This document shows positions 1 through 11,180 of a stretch of DNA of 64,000 nt, piece after piece. Origin of the DNA: Ignelater luminosus. Lineage: Eukaryota; Arthropoda; Insecta; Coleoptera; Elateridae. The stretch spans positions 1,285,718-1,349,717 of the forward strand of contig VTPC01090587.1 of the NCBI GenBank assembly GCA_011009095.1, written 5' to 3'. The position numbers were made by a program, and so were the translations under genes. The notes under the pieces are model-generated. The model did not search any database, had not been told where the DNA came from, and was given only the letters and a program-made list of their open reading frames with translations. Each line of letters starts with the position of its first letter. Within the stretch, counting starts at the first letter, position 1.

Positions 1-118
1 TTGTTAGTATTAGTGAAATAATAAAGAATTTCAACATAATCAACAAAATCATTCTAATGAAATTATGTCTTAATAAACTCAGCAGTTTCTTTCATTTAAG
101 ATATTTCTGATTTTGTAG

Positions 119-3100
119 TACTTCACACCCCGAGCACAAGTAAACACAAAAACTATTTATGAAGACCACACCTGTTCACCCAAGTGCAAAAGATTCATAT
201 CATATGATATTACAAAACTTAAGGGTTATAATCCATTGTCAAAACCTTTACTCTGTGGTTGGAACCGTATAACATACAGGTACAGGAATAGAAAGGAAAT
301 CAATTACAAAGCTCCATGTGGACGATTTATTCGTAATATGACTGAACTTCATAAATACCTCCGTATGACTCAAAGCGAAATGACAGTCGATCTATTTGAT
401 TTTGATAATTGGGTTCATTGTTTAGCTGAATTTGTATTGGAAAGAAACTCGACTATTAACAGAGATATGTCAAATGGTGAGGCTTATAATTTCTATAGCT
501 GTTCAGTTAAAATCTTAATATTTCTGATTATTATAGGGCTGGAAAATGTTGCAATTCCTGTAGTAAATTATGTTGATAATGATATAAATAGCTTTTGTAA
601 TTATTCTATTAAACGTGAACCAATGGAAGGAGTACATTTGAATGTTGATCCTGAATTTTTATGTGGATGCGATTGCGAAGATGATTGTGAGGTTAGATTC
701 TTCATCTTGTTAATATCTTTACTGTTATAAATTAAATGATTCTTGTTTTCTTTTGCAGGATAAACAAAAATGTCAATGTTGGCAATTAACCTTACAAGGC
801 TTACGATATTTACCAAAAAATACATCTGCAGAACATGTTGGCTATACATACAGGAGGTTACCAGAACCAGTTATAACTGGCATTTTCGAATGCAATTCAC
901 GGTTGGTTATCTTTATTATTTTTATCTGGCTAGTTGTATTTTAAAATAGTATAAGTCATAATTAATTGAAAGAAACAAGACTTCCCATAAGAATTACAAA
1001 GTGAGGATAATATTTTTATTTTTTGAGAATATCTAAAGATTGTAAATCATTTATTTATGAAGGGGAATCTCCAAAATAAGTAGTAGTAGTAAGTAGTAAA
1101 ACAGTTTTAAATTATTCATTATGTATGTGATTGAGAATCATTTTTCTCATGTTGTCATATTGTATTGAGAGTTCAGAATCCCACTACAGATGTTAGAAAA
1201 TTCTAGAATTGCCAGGTTAAAACAAAGCAAAAACACATCCATTTCAGTACCATAGATACGAGATACAGTGTGTTTGTTCAAACAGGGCCAAGCCTGTATC
1301 TTTGTTAATATCTACAATAGAAAAAAACCTTGAATAAAATCTTAATCACACAAATTAGTCAACTAAATGGTAAATGTGTGATGGTACGTTTTTTGTTTCT
1401 CTTTTAAGTAGAGTATTTTCTCCTCTTTCTGAATATGTAAAAATATATCACAAAATAATATTACAAAATTTCTGGGATAAATGAATATCAATTTGAACAA
1501 GGTTAATATTATCATATACCAAAACAAACAGTAAGTGGAAATCTAACAATTATCTGGAAGATATCTCACTGGTGATTAAGTGTGAACAATGGTTTCGACA
1601 AGATGGAGTTCCTCCTCTTAAAGGAAGAAATATTTGAAACATCTTAAACTTTCAAATTTAGAAATAACTGGATAGCAAATAGTAACCCTATCATCTAGAA
1701 TTCTTTGTGTGGGATGTATCAAGCAACAAGTTTATGCTCTATTAGTTGCAACTCACTGTTCAGCTCAGCTCTATACTGTTCGTAGCATATCAGGAGTAGA
1801 TTTTCCAGAATAATAACCTAAACTTATTGCTTGATACATTCCCACATAAAGAAATTAAGAATTGATCAGCCAAGTAACCTAGCTGACCAAAGGATTTGCC
1901 ATCCAGGTATTTCCAAATTTGAAATTTAAGATGTTCCAAACATTTCTTTCTTATGAGGAATCGCATCTTGTTGAAGCCATAGTTTACACCTAATCACCAG
2001 TCATTCTCTACAGGGTGGCTGAAAAATCGTTCACTAGCCTATAACTATTTTATTTTTAAAGATATGAAAAAAAATGCAAAGGAGAAAGTTGTTTGATGTA
2101 ATAAGAGGCATAATATCGTGCATTGAAAGAAACCCCAACGCCTACTGTTTTCGCGTAACGTCAACTAACTTTAAGTGTTTAAATGGAACACCCTGTATAT
2201 TTCTCAAAATTCTGAATACACCTGAAATTCTGTTTTCAACCATATAACATACATAACGATTTTCTTGAAGTCTTGGCCTACAAGATTGCCTGATTTATCA
2301 ATTCTGGATTACTTTTTATGGCGCTTTTTAAAGCATCATGTTTATGTAACTCCATCAGCAAGTCTAAATGAGTTGAAAACTAAAATTACTGCAGCTATAG
2401 CATTAGTTACGCCAGAAATGTTACAACGCTGTAGGCATAATTTAATTCTCAGAGCAGAAAGATTTTCAGTTTTAACTTATTTCAAATTAAAGTTTAATGT
2501 GCTCAATATAGGTGTCCCCAAAAACTAAGGTTTATTTTTTTAACTCCACTCTTGCATTTGCTTGAATAGTCCAGTCAAATGGTCAGAATAAAAGGGTTTT
2601 TAAAACATTTTGGGTAGGCAGTGATGTTTTTTTTTGCAATGTGTAGGGGGGGGGGTTCAGTGGTGAGTATAAAACCAAGTTTTCAGGATGCCACCCTAAC
2701 CCATTTGGCCGCCATCTTGGAAGAAAGGGTGTAAACAGTTTTTCAGCTATATCTCTGTAATCGCGAGTCTCACAAAAAATTTGTAGAGAGCTTTTTTGTA
2801 CAGAATTGAATTCTCTACAACCATTGTTGATAACTTTTTCACGTAGCAGTAATAATAAAACAATGCATTTAAATTAAATTAAAAAATCTTGTTAGCTTTT
2901 TTGCAGGTGCAGTTGAAACATGGCAATCTGAATTTTGAGTCAATTTGGAACTTAGTCATTTTTTAATACTAAAATAATGCGTGTTTTAAATTTTCTTCGT
3001 TATTGTTGGTAACATTGAAATTATACTACCATTATTGGAGGTTTTGAAACAAGCAGGAAATTTTATCAACAGTGACATTTTGTCCTAAGACCAATAATAA

Positions 3101-5195
3101 AAAAGTTTTTCCTCTTGTATATCCCATTGCTTTACACTCTGTATATTTATTAAAGTAAGTATTATTTTTATTGTCACCACTACGTGAAAAAGTTATTAAC
3201 AAAGGTTGTAGAGAATTCAATTCTGTACAAACAAGATCTCTACAAATTTTTTGTGAGACTCGCGATTACAGAGATATAGCTGAAAAACTGTTTATACCCT
3301 TTCTTCCAAGATGGATGGCGACTAAATAGGTGGGGGTGATATTCGGAAAACTCGGTTTTATACTCACTGTGGACCCCTGTACATATTGCAAAAAAAACTC
3401 TGCATACCCAAATTGTTTCAGAGAATTACTATATGACTGGACTAGAAGTACAGTTATCATTTTTGTGCACTGACTCGTTTGAATTGAGAACTAACCCATG
3501 TACAAAATTGATAACTGCCCTTTAAGCAAGTGTGGGAGTAGAACAAAAAGGGAAACATGAGTGTCCCATATTTTCTGGGATACCCTATAGCTTAGTAGTC
3601 AAGTTACAAAACTGTCTATAGTAATATAAAATATCAGATAATGACACTTCATATGCCAAAAACCTAAACTTCAACACTATCAACTTTGGATGAATGGTGA
3701 ATAAGTCAGTGTTTTCCGAAGTGGTTTTGCAAAAAAGTCCTGGAGTTTCATATGATAAGGTATCTTAATAAAATCTTTTTATATAAAATGGTGTATTAAA
3801 TTAGGGTGGATAGGGATTGTAAAATATAATACCCTAGATTCTACTGTGTTTGGAACATCATATATGGGTCCCCCAACAAAATAAATTTGAAGACTATCTA
3901 AACTGTCTACTTAAAAATTAACCATTCAAATTGTAACTGAATGTGTCTATTGCTAAATTTTGGTAATAAAATGTTCTAGATGCAAATGTGCAAAAACATG
4001 TCTCAATCGAGTTGTTCAAAATCCACTGCAATTGAAATTGCAAGTTTTTAAAACAAATAATCGAGGTTGGGGCATTCGATGTCTTAATGACATCCCTCAG
4101 GGAGCTTTCATTTGTATTTATGCTGGTTCTATTCTTACTGAGCAAATGGCCAATGAGGTAATGATCTTTGTACTTGTATATGATCTTTTAGTTGAACAAG
4201 TACTTGTTTTTCTTTTTATAGGGTGGAAAGAATTATGGTGATGAATATTTAGCAGAGCTCGATTACATTGAAGTTGTTGAAAAGATGAAAGAAGATTATG
4301 AAGAAGATGTAGTAGAAGAAGCTGGTGGTAGACCAAATAATCAAAATCGAGAAGAATCAGCAGATGAAGAAGAAGAAGAAGAAGATAAGATGGGGGATGT
4401 ACGTATATTTAACAAGAAAAAAGTTGGAGAAGAGGATATGGACTTTTTGCCTTCTTCACATGTTCCTAAAGGAAAAGATTCATCCTATAAGTCAGTTGCC
4501 TTCTTTTAATTGTCTATATGAAAGTAGTAATTGGTTTGCTCTTTTTGTTATAGGACAAGATTACGTAAACGAGATGAAGGTAAAGGTGATGAGAAAGGAA
4601 GATCAGATGATCAAGATAAAAATTGTAATGATGAGGATGAGTGTGTTACAATAAGTGATGATGAAGATGGTGGTGTGTAAAAAAGCTTAGTTTCTATTAT
4701 AAATGTTAATATCCATTTTTTTAGCTTTTCGAGAACCATCTAGTTTTTATCCAAAGAATGAGTCAAATCTGGACGATTCACGCCCATCTAAATATAAATC
4801 TGTTAGAGAGATGTTTGCAGAAGATGAATGCATTTATGTAATGGATGCCAAGGTTACTGGAAATATTGGTCGATTCTTAAACGTAAGTTGTAACATTTAC
4901 ATTTCTTTTTTAACTTTTAAATTATTATTATTCTGCTTTTGATAAATTGGCATATGCAGTCATGTAATTGTTGGTATTTTTGTTTCAGCATTCATGTTCA
5001 CCAAATGTTTTTGTTCAAAATGTATTTGTTGATACACATGATGTACGCTTTCCATGGGTTGCATTCTTTGCACTTACATACATAAGAGCAGGAACTGAAC
5101 TTACTTGGAACTACAATTACGATGTTGGTAGTGTACCAGGCAAGATATTGTACTGCCATTGTTCATCTCAAGAATGTAGAGGAAGATTACTATAA
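119..5195 (+). CDS. SETDB1: SETDB1/eggless histone H3K9 methyltransferase, 3' eight exons (5' end outside window)
   Basis: Nuclear H3K9 methyltransferase needed for heterochromatin and transposon silencing. Exons read as 119-476, 537-691, 759-901, 3980-4157, 4222-4490, 4554-~4672, 4725-4882 and 4989-5195. They keep one phase and give about 528 residues. In order: MBD-like segment (CGWNR, APCGR), Cys-rich pre-SET ([16 protein letters not shown]), first SET half (GWGIRC, YAG), a long Asp/Glu/Lys-rich insertion typical of the bifurcated SET domain, then the second half with [16 protein letters not shown] and the C-terminal CxCxxxxC ending ECRGRLL. The catalytic NHSC and the YNYD tyrosine are present; the family's usual WDYNY reads WNYNY here. 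N-terminal Tudor domains must lie upstream. The end of exon 6 is ambiguous between 4669 and 4672. Intron 902-3979 is TE-filled. Poly(A) signal AATAAA lies at 5257-5262. Confidence 0.95.
477..536 (+). other. 60-bp SETDB1 intron with open reading frame
   Basis: The donor GTGAGG and acceptor TTATAG bound a 60-bp intron whose length is a multiple of three and which has no in-frame stop, so an ORF scan reads through it. The flanking residues (SNG then LENVAIP) fit SETDB1 only when the intron is removed. Retention would add 20 hydrophobic residues inside the pre-SET region. Confidence 0.75.
1560..2008. repeat. Foldback MITE with ~175-bp inverted arms
   Basis: The arm at about 1560-1735 (ACTGGTGATTAAGTG...GATGTATCAAGCAA) matches the reverse complement of about 1832-2008 with scattered mismatches and small indels. 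The loop is about 100 bp. There is no ORF. It is a non-autonomous foldback element inside the SETDB1 intron; a target-site duplication was not resolved. Confidence 0.7.
2190..2527 (+). mobile_element. Mariner-like transposase C-terminal relic
   Basis: Frame 2265-2527 encodes a protein with [20 protein letters not shown], which corresponds to the SPDLxPxDFFLWGxLK block of mariner transposases carrying the third catalytic Asp. It continues with [13 protein letters not shown] and the usual helical C-terminus. The N-terminal catalytic core is absent. Just upstream at 2190-2204 is the motif ACACCCTGTATA, the inner-facing end of the TACAGGGTG repeat type found throughout this window. A second copy of the same junction lies on the minus strand at about 31127-31345. 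Confidence 0.7.
2567..3446. repeat. Long foldback element (~300-bp arms)
   Basis: The left arm at about 2567-2880 and the right arm at about 3140-3446 are reverse complements with modest divergence. Recognisable blocks include TTTTTCAGCTATATCTCTGT and GCGAGTCTCACAAAAAATTT near 2740-2790, mirrored near 3240-3290. The spacer is about 260 bp. No transposase was seen. A transcript through this intron would form a long hairpin. Confidence 0.8.
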
Positions 5196-5573
5196 TTCTT
5201 TGTGAATAATATTTAATTTTAAGAAATCATCTTTTAAATTTTTTTAATAATTTAAAAATAAACATTTAAGACAGTACACTTTAAATATTTTATTATTTAA
5301 TAAAAAATACACCTATGCACACAAATATATCAAGATATCACTTAAACATTTAATCTTTTTCATATCGACAATTTTTTTTTAAAAAACTCTTAATATCTAA
5401 TCTAGTAAAAAATTAAATGCACTCTATACAATTTAAAAAAACCACTATGGAAGGAAGCTGTTACACAAAACAGATTAAATACTTAGTATTTTTTTAATAC
5501 TTTTTTGAACGCATCCACAATAATAAAATGGACAATCTTCAATATAAGTAGCAGTCGTTGTTTAGTTTTAAAA
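5196..5573. other. Convergent 3' UTRs of SETDB1 and myotrophin
   Basis: AATAAA on the plus strand at 5257-5262 and AATAAA on the minus strand at 5294-5289 place the two transcript ends close together, with likely overlap of the cleavage sites. The rest is AT-rich 3' UTR of myotrophin. Confidence 0.6.
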
Positions 5574-6154
5574 TTATGCAAGAAGTAGCTGTTTAATTTC
5601 GTTGCTTTCTGCAGAGTCTAAGTAAGTTGTTCCATCTGGTGCAACACCATCTTTTTTAGCACCCTAAAAGTCATTACATATTGTGGTAGGTATAACTATT
5701 ATTAATGCACATACCTTTTCTAACAATAATTTTACACAGTCTTTATGTCCTTCCCATATAGCAGCTAAAATCGCTGTTATGCCATGCTTGTCCTTTGACT
5801 AGAAATGATTTTAAAAGTGTAATCTTACAAAAACAATAACTACAAGTCGAGACTTACATTTACATCAGCACCTGCCGTAATCAAATATTCTATAACATCT
5901 GCTTGGCCATAATCGGCTGCATATAAAATTGGAGGGCGTCCATCGATTTCTTCGTTTACATTAACAGCCTGTAAAGTTAAATATGTGATAAAACTTATTA
6001 TTAAAGGAATATAAGTAATTAATGAATGTGAATAAATACTTTAAGGTTATGTGTGAAATTCATACGTATATTTTGTTTTGTTAACCTTTTTCTCAACAAT
6101 ATCCTTTACTTGTTCTAAATCGCCGTTCTTTATTCCCCAAACTAATTCACTCAT
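5574..6154 (-). CDS. MTPN: Myotrophin (V-1), ankyrin-repeat protein
   Basis: Small cytosolic ankyrin-repeat protein; vertebrate V-1 binds and inhibits the F-actin capping protein CapZ. Minus-strand exons are 6154-6086 (starts MSELVWGIKNGDLEQV), 5968-5858, 5798-5715 and 5663-5574. All junctions are phase 0 with GT-AG borders. The product is 117 residues, against 118 for the human protein. Ankyrin signatures include DGRPPILYAADYGQ and DKHGITAILAAIWEGH, and the end resembles the myotrophin C-terminus. Exons coincide with ankyrin-repeat units. The gene is tail-to-tail with SETDB1, with a probable poly(A) signal on the minus strand at 5294-5289. No oddity is visible. Confidence 0.95.
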
Positions 6155-6690
6155 TTTTGTGCTATGTACTTCGATTGGCTTCTACCGAAACGTTCTTTGA
6201 CACTAGTTTGACAGTTGTGTCACTGCTTATGACAGCTTTTGGGTGGTTATGGTGGTGATTATTGGTGTTTTCCTATTGGTGATTATTATTGCTATTATTA
6301 CAGTGCGACCACCCACATGTTATTAACACAGAGGTAGAGTCCCGATTGTAAGTTGCTTGGGTTTCGAAATTCCTGACAGCAACAGCCGTTCTAGCGCAGG
6401 AAAACCGATCGTTTTTTGCTGAGCTGCAACGACTATAATTAGCCCCGAACGCCAACATTTGAATACAATCAGTTATAACTGAGGCCCCCAAAAGTAGTAA
6501 CAAAAATGAAAAAACTATGTAATTAAATTATCAAATTTTAACAACAAATAATGTTTACAAGATAATCACGATTTTATTATGAATATGGTCAACAAAACAC
6601 CCCATCAACCGCTGAGTAATCTCTGGCGAAAACAGGAAACACAGAAAAAAAACTCCATGGTTCGTTTAACAACTTTGTCAGTGGCGTAGT
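6155..6690. other. Myotrophin upstream region, no gene seen
   Basis: This non-coding stretch upstream of the minus-strand myotrophin start should hold its 5' UTR and promoter. I see no clear TATA box or second divergent gene. The short minus-strand ORF at 6273-6503 resembles nothing I know. Confidence 0.4.
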
Positions 6691-6692
6691 CA

Positions 6693-6790
6693 GGGCTGGG
6701 CAGTATTTGAAATACATTTTTGACGTGTATTTTGTATTTTAAATGCTTATTTTTAAAGAGGTATTTTGTATTTCAAATACAAATTTTAAA
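6693..6790. mobile_element. Possible hAT-type terminus
   Basis: CAGGGCTGGGCAGTATTTGA at about 6693, followed by stretches alternating TATTTGAAATAC-like words, resembles hAT element ends that begin CAGGGCTGGGCA. No matching inverted end was located, so it is either truncated or a chance match. Confidence 0.35.
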
Positions 6791-7103
6791 CTATTTTTTG
6801 GATTTTTTTCAATCAGACTTCTAGAAGAAAGTTACGTATAACAATAGGTTAAATTAATCGAAAATAAAGTCGTTCTTTTACCTGTCCGATAAAAATGTTT
6901 AGAGCCTTACTATTTCTCAAAGGAAATCAGAACTTTACTAAATTTTGAATTGAACACAGACACTTGATTGGTTTGTTTCTGTATAACTTAACAATTCCAA
7001 CCAAAGAATAGTGTACGTACCATAGGACTAAGGTGCCTCTTAATCCCTTGTGTGATTCACATTCACCTTCAGGATTAAAAGAATCATTTTAATCCCATGG
7101 TAT

Positions 7104-7444
7104 TGTAACGCGCCATCCCTCGAATATTCTAGAAAAAATCCCGAACAGTCTCGAACAAGCTGGTCGAATGTACCGGCGAAATCTCGAGCTATTCAGAGTT
7201 TTCCACAGTCGAATGTTCGAGAAAGAACGGGACCTTTCTGGGCTCATCAAGAACCACGCGGAAACGAATATAAGGCTGCGTTGATCGAGCCTAGAGCAGT
7301 TCTACAGTCAATCAGCTAGTAGTTACGAACGAAATAAATTCTAATTAGTGATAAATAAATTCTTCTGTACATAATTAAATAAATAATACTAAACTAAGCA
7401 AAAATAAATATTAAAAATAAATACGTTTTTGTCAAAACGTAACA
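7104..7444 (+). mobile_element. 5' LTR of Ty3/gypsy element
   Basis: The segment runs from TGTAACGCGCC to AACGTAACA, so it has TG...CA ends with partial inverted symmetry. It lies 50 bp upstream of a gag-like ORF on the same strand. A TATA-like AATATAAG is at about 7267 and several AATAAA words lie in the 3' third. The primer-binding site could not be assigned, and no matching 3' LTR was found downstream, so the left border is inferred. Confidence 0.6.
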
Positions 7445-7494
7445 ATTGATGTCAGGTGTGAAATTTAAAAATTTAAAACAAAAATAATTTGTGA

Positions 7495-8416
7495 ATGCCT
7501 ACCACAAGATCTGCCTCAGCTAAAATGGATAACGAATTAATTAAGATCTTACAAGAACTTAAGCAAACTATGGAAAATAACCAACTAGAAATTAAACAAG
7601 ATATGAATTCAAATATGGACAATATAAAAAGTGAAATTAAAGGGGAAATAAATAACGTGCAAAGTGAACTTAAAGAAGAAATGAATTCGAATATGGAAAA
7701 TATAAAAAGTGAAATAAATAATTTGCAAACTGAAATTAAAGGGGAAATAAATAATGTGCAAAGTGAACTTAAAGAAGTTAAAGAAAAAATGAATGTAAAA
7801 ATGGAGACAATGAAAAAGGAAGTTACAGAGGAAGTTGATGGATTATATCAAAAATATGACGAACTACAACAAAAATTTGCTATGTTCACTATGGGTCAAG
7901 TCGTGGAAGAAAGTGTAGACGCTCGCAGCGAGATACCTGAAGATATACAACTTCCACCTGCGGAACGGGTGATCCACGAACAACCTTTGGCGGTTATTGG
8001 AAGCAATGGTACGCTGAAAAATCATGTTCAGCCTCCAATTTTCGATGGAAAGATAGCCTGGTCCACTTATTTAATGCAGTTCGAAGCGGCTGCTGTTACT
8101 AATAAGTGGAGTGAAAAAAAAGGCAGCGTCTCTGATAGTGGCTTTACGTGGAGATGCCCTGGATGTGATACGTACGATTCCGTACCACTTGCGAGAAAAT
8201 TTCAAAGAGTTAGCATCACGATTAGATATGCGTTATGGAGATAAACACCTCCAGCAAGTATACTACGCGCAACTGAAAAGTAAAATGCAGAAACCGGCAG
8301 AGAGTTTACAAGAACTCCAAGCGGACATAGAGCGTTTGACTACGCTAGCATATCCAGAGGCTTCGCAGATTTTTCTTGAGCAGCTGGCTGTCCAAACCTT
8401 TATCGACGCTGTTTGA
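7495..8416 (+). pseudogene. Gypsy Gag remnant (frameshifted)
   Basis: The ORF from 7495 starts MPTTRSASAKMDNEL, followed by a long Glu/Lys/Asn-rich coiled coil with imperfect repeats of the type EIKGEINNVQSELKE. It then has a Gag core (PPIFDGKIAWSTYLMQFEAA). Around 8111-8130 the frame shifts, and the Gag core continues in the next frame (ALRGDALDVI, YYAQLKSKMQKPAESLQELQ) to a stop at 8414-8416. More stops and frame changes follow, and no CCHC knuckle is intact. This is the Gag of a Ty3/gypsy element of the insect coiled-coil Gag type, now decayed. Confidence 0.75.
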
Positions 8417-8541
8417 GATTCTGAAACCCAACAGGCTTTGAGACTTGTTAGGAATAACCAGGATCAGGAAAACTAGTATGAGTCGATGCGAAGGGGCGAA
8501 CGTCAACCTCCTTAAATCATGCCCCGGAGATTATCATCCAA

Positions 8542-9024
8542 GTGGCTTCGTTACAGTATCAACCAGACAGTTTTTACATCGATGGCAGTATTTTTGAGAA
8601 GACATGTTCGTTACTGATCGACACGGGAGCAACAAGGACAATAATCCGTCCTGATATTGTTGAAGATAGAGAGTTACAGCCATCAAGAGTTCGGTTGAAG
8701 ACCGCTACGGGTGAGCATACCTATGTTCTTGGGGAACTGATGGTGGAAATGGGAATTGGTTTCAAGAGTTGCACGCATCGGGTGTTGGTAGCGGATATAG
8801 CTGACAAAATTATCCTGGGAATGGATTTGTTGAAAAAGTTTGGGTTTACATTAGATATGAAGAATGGAATGCTTCGAGCAGATAACAAAGAAGTCTCTAT
8901 GCACCAAAAAGACGACGAGTTGCTTCGAGTAATGTATGTCGATGACGTTACCCTGCCGGCGCGAAGTGAGAAGGTTATTATGGCCCGAACAGATAGAAAT
9001 CTTCGGGCAGGTTCTATGGTGGCC
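8542..9024 (+). pseudogene. Gypsy aspartic protease remnant
   Basis: The frame contains the retropepsin active site LLIDTGATRT, flap-like residues and the second hydrophobic motif IILGMDLLKKFG, as in the protease part of Ty3/gypsy Pol. The frame then runs RNLRAGSMVA and is broken at 9025 by a 2.15-kb insertion. Pol resumes at 11181 in the same frame, so the protease and RT belong to one element. Confidence 0.8.
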
Positions 9025-11176
9025 TGTAATGTTATTTTAAAATTCGCACTAAATCCGCCCCTGTCTTTCAATTTCGTTCGGATATTTGTTTTTTCTGACG
9101 CGTAATATTTAAATTATTTCATTCTATGAACGGATGTTTGTTAAAATTTTATTTTAAAAAATTGATAACTTTGTGGTCTCGACTTCTGGGCTCCAGCGGA
9201 CGTGCCGTTTGTTATTTTTCCAATATCAAGATCCAGACGTAAATATAAGGTTCCTGGAATCTTAGTCGCGAATGCTGGAGTCACACGGTCTTTGTTAAGT
9301 CAGGTTCAGGCTGAAAATCTAAGGAGTGGAATTTTTCATTGCCTCATAAGAATACTAGCATTTTGACCTGTTAGGTCGTGCATCTGGCTTCCCAACCCCA
9401 CTCCGGTAAGCGCAAGCTGCGTGACAGGAGACGCAGAGAGAAGAGGGATTACGTTGGTACTTTGTGATTTTCTCGAGGAGTCGAAATTTGGACACCGTGG
9501 AACGCGGGTGTTCACCGCGACCTCCCGGGTCCAAGCGGACCCGGTGCTTCTCGCGTTTTGTTTCGATCTTTAAGTGTGGCGCACGGTTAATTTCGACATT
9601 TTAGTGGCTGTGAATTTGCTTTAGTTTTCTATTTGGTTTATGGTTTATGGGCGTTAATTTGCATTTTGAGTTAATCCTCGAGGGAAGCCTCTTTGAGGAT
9701 TAAAATATTGACGCATCATTGTGCGGATGAACGTAAAAATTCATATGCTGAAAGGTATTACCTGTATTTTTACTAGTATGCGGAGATGAACGACAAGCTC
9801 ATCGTCCCTGTCTTCATTAGAAGGATCGTGTAAAGAAGTAACCGTGTCGAGCCAGTTATTTGGGAATTATTTAGTCCCACTTTCTTCTTGAGTTTTGGTT
9901 TAGTCATTAGGAAAATCTCCGTTATGTACCTGGTGTTCTTCAACTCCGCTATCTTCGTCATACTCCCTGGCTGATGGAATCAATATCCCATCTTCAGTGT
10001 CCATCGAGAAATCTGGTATTCTCTTCGTTATTAAGAAAATTAAGGTTTTGTGTTTGTGGAAGTTATGTGTTTAAAAATTTATTGTGGTTGGAGCCATGCC
10101 TTCTCGCAATTAAATTTAGTGTAAATTCAATTCTTTTGTATTTGGAAAAGTTGCTGGAAACTCAAAGGACCTCCAGATTTAGAGTATGTTGTTTTGTTCA
10201 AATGCTTTGAGTATTTAACGTTAATGTTTGGTTTATTTTAATGTTAGAAAAGTATCTTTATAGTGTATTCTTTCCGGAAAAATCTAGGGAAAACAATAGG
10301 TAGTTTAAATTCTATAGTAATCTTTCGAACGTTTTCTTTTTGTTTGAAGTAATACAAGTTCATAAATTCTAAATTTATTAATAGTTTTAAATCATGTTCA
10401 ATTTTGTTTGTTTAGAGGGGTTTAATACAATAAGTATTTTGCGATTTAATGATTTCTAAACGCATTTATTTGAAGGGTCCTTCAGACCTAATTTTTATGT
10501 AGTAATTGTCATTTTATTATTTGATGTTTGTAAAGTAATAATTTCTTCAATCAGCCATATCATTTTGAATCTTTTTGTGAATGTTTATTTTACTCGATTT
10601 CAAAGCATAATAATAAATTCATGTAGTTTAACTTTTGTGTTCTTATTTCTAGGAGTTTGTTTTTGTTTTATAAGCTTATTTAGGTGCCGTGATGATGAAC
10701 CTTGGCTTCTAGCAACCATAATATTTGATTTTGTGAATAAAGCTTTGTTTATAGTTTTGAGAAACAAGAGAGAGGCTGGAGATTTATTAAGTTTATTTTA
10801 TTTTAAGTTGCGGAACCAACAAAGGTTCCTTGGTAAGTAAAAGAGAATACAATTTAGTTCCCGGACACGATTTTGAAGTGTTTATCTACAGGGTGGTATT
10901 TTGGGTGGACCCTATATACAGCGTGTTCGTCGGTGTGGGGACAGGTCGACGAATTACATCGTTTTGTGTGGCACTGTTTCCTGGCGCCCTTTTGGTATCT
11001 CTTTTAGGCTTTTCAGCTAAAAGCTAAGTTTTAGGCTCAGGTAAGATCATCAAAGCCTGGGTTATTTACTATTTTGAAACCTACTCCCGTCTTCGACATG
11101 AGCTATGGGCTTGAACATCTACCGATATCTGGCTTTTACGGGACTTGTGCATACTTCTGGGCATTTTCCCGTTACA
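9025..11176. mobile_element. Solo-LTR-like insertion inside gypsy pol
   Basis: The 2152-bp insertion has ends TGTAATG...GTTACA (TG...CA with mirrored TGTAA/TTACA). The flanks are GGCC on the left and TGCC on the right, which fits an imperfect 4-bp target-site duplication. Removing the insert plus one flank copy keeps pol in frame across the junction, which defines the borders independently. It contains no convincing coding region. Length, ends and flank favour an unusually long solo LTR of another retroelement. Strand is unknown. Confidence 0.7.
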
Positions 11177-11180
11177 TGCC

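Larger units (their letters stand above)
902..3979 (+). other. SETDB1 3.1-kb intron carrying repeats
   Basis: Phase-2 intron between FECNSR and CKCAKTC. The donor is at 902 and the acceptor TTCTAG at 3974-3979. It contains a foldback MITE (about 1560-2008), a mariner C-terminal relic (2190-2527) and a second foldback element with roughly 300-bp arms (2567-3446). I see no host exon in it. Confidence 0.7.

Noticed and set aside
3918-4145. Minus-strand ORF opposite SETDB1 exon 4
   Set aside because: It is a shadow of the SET-domain exon; no family resemblance.
10830-11027. ORFs inside the solo-LTR-like insertion
   Set aside because: Short, hydrophobic and without recognisable domains; consistent with chance in non-coding LTR sequence.
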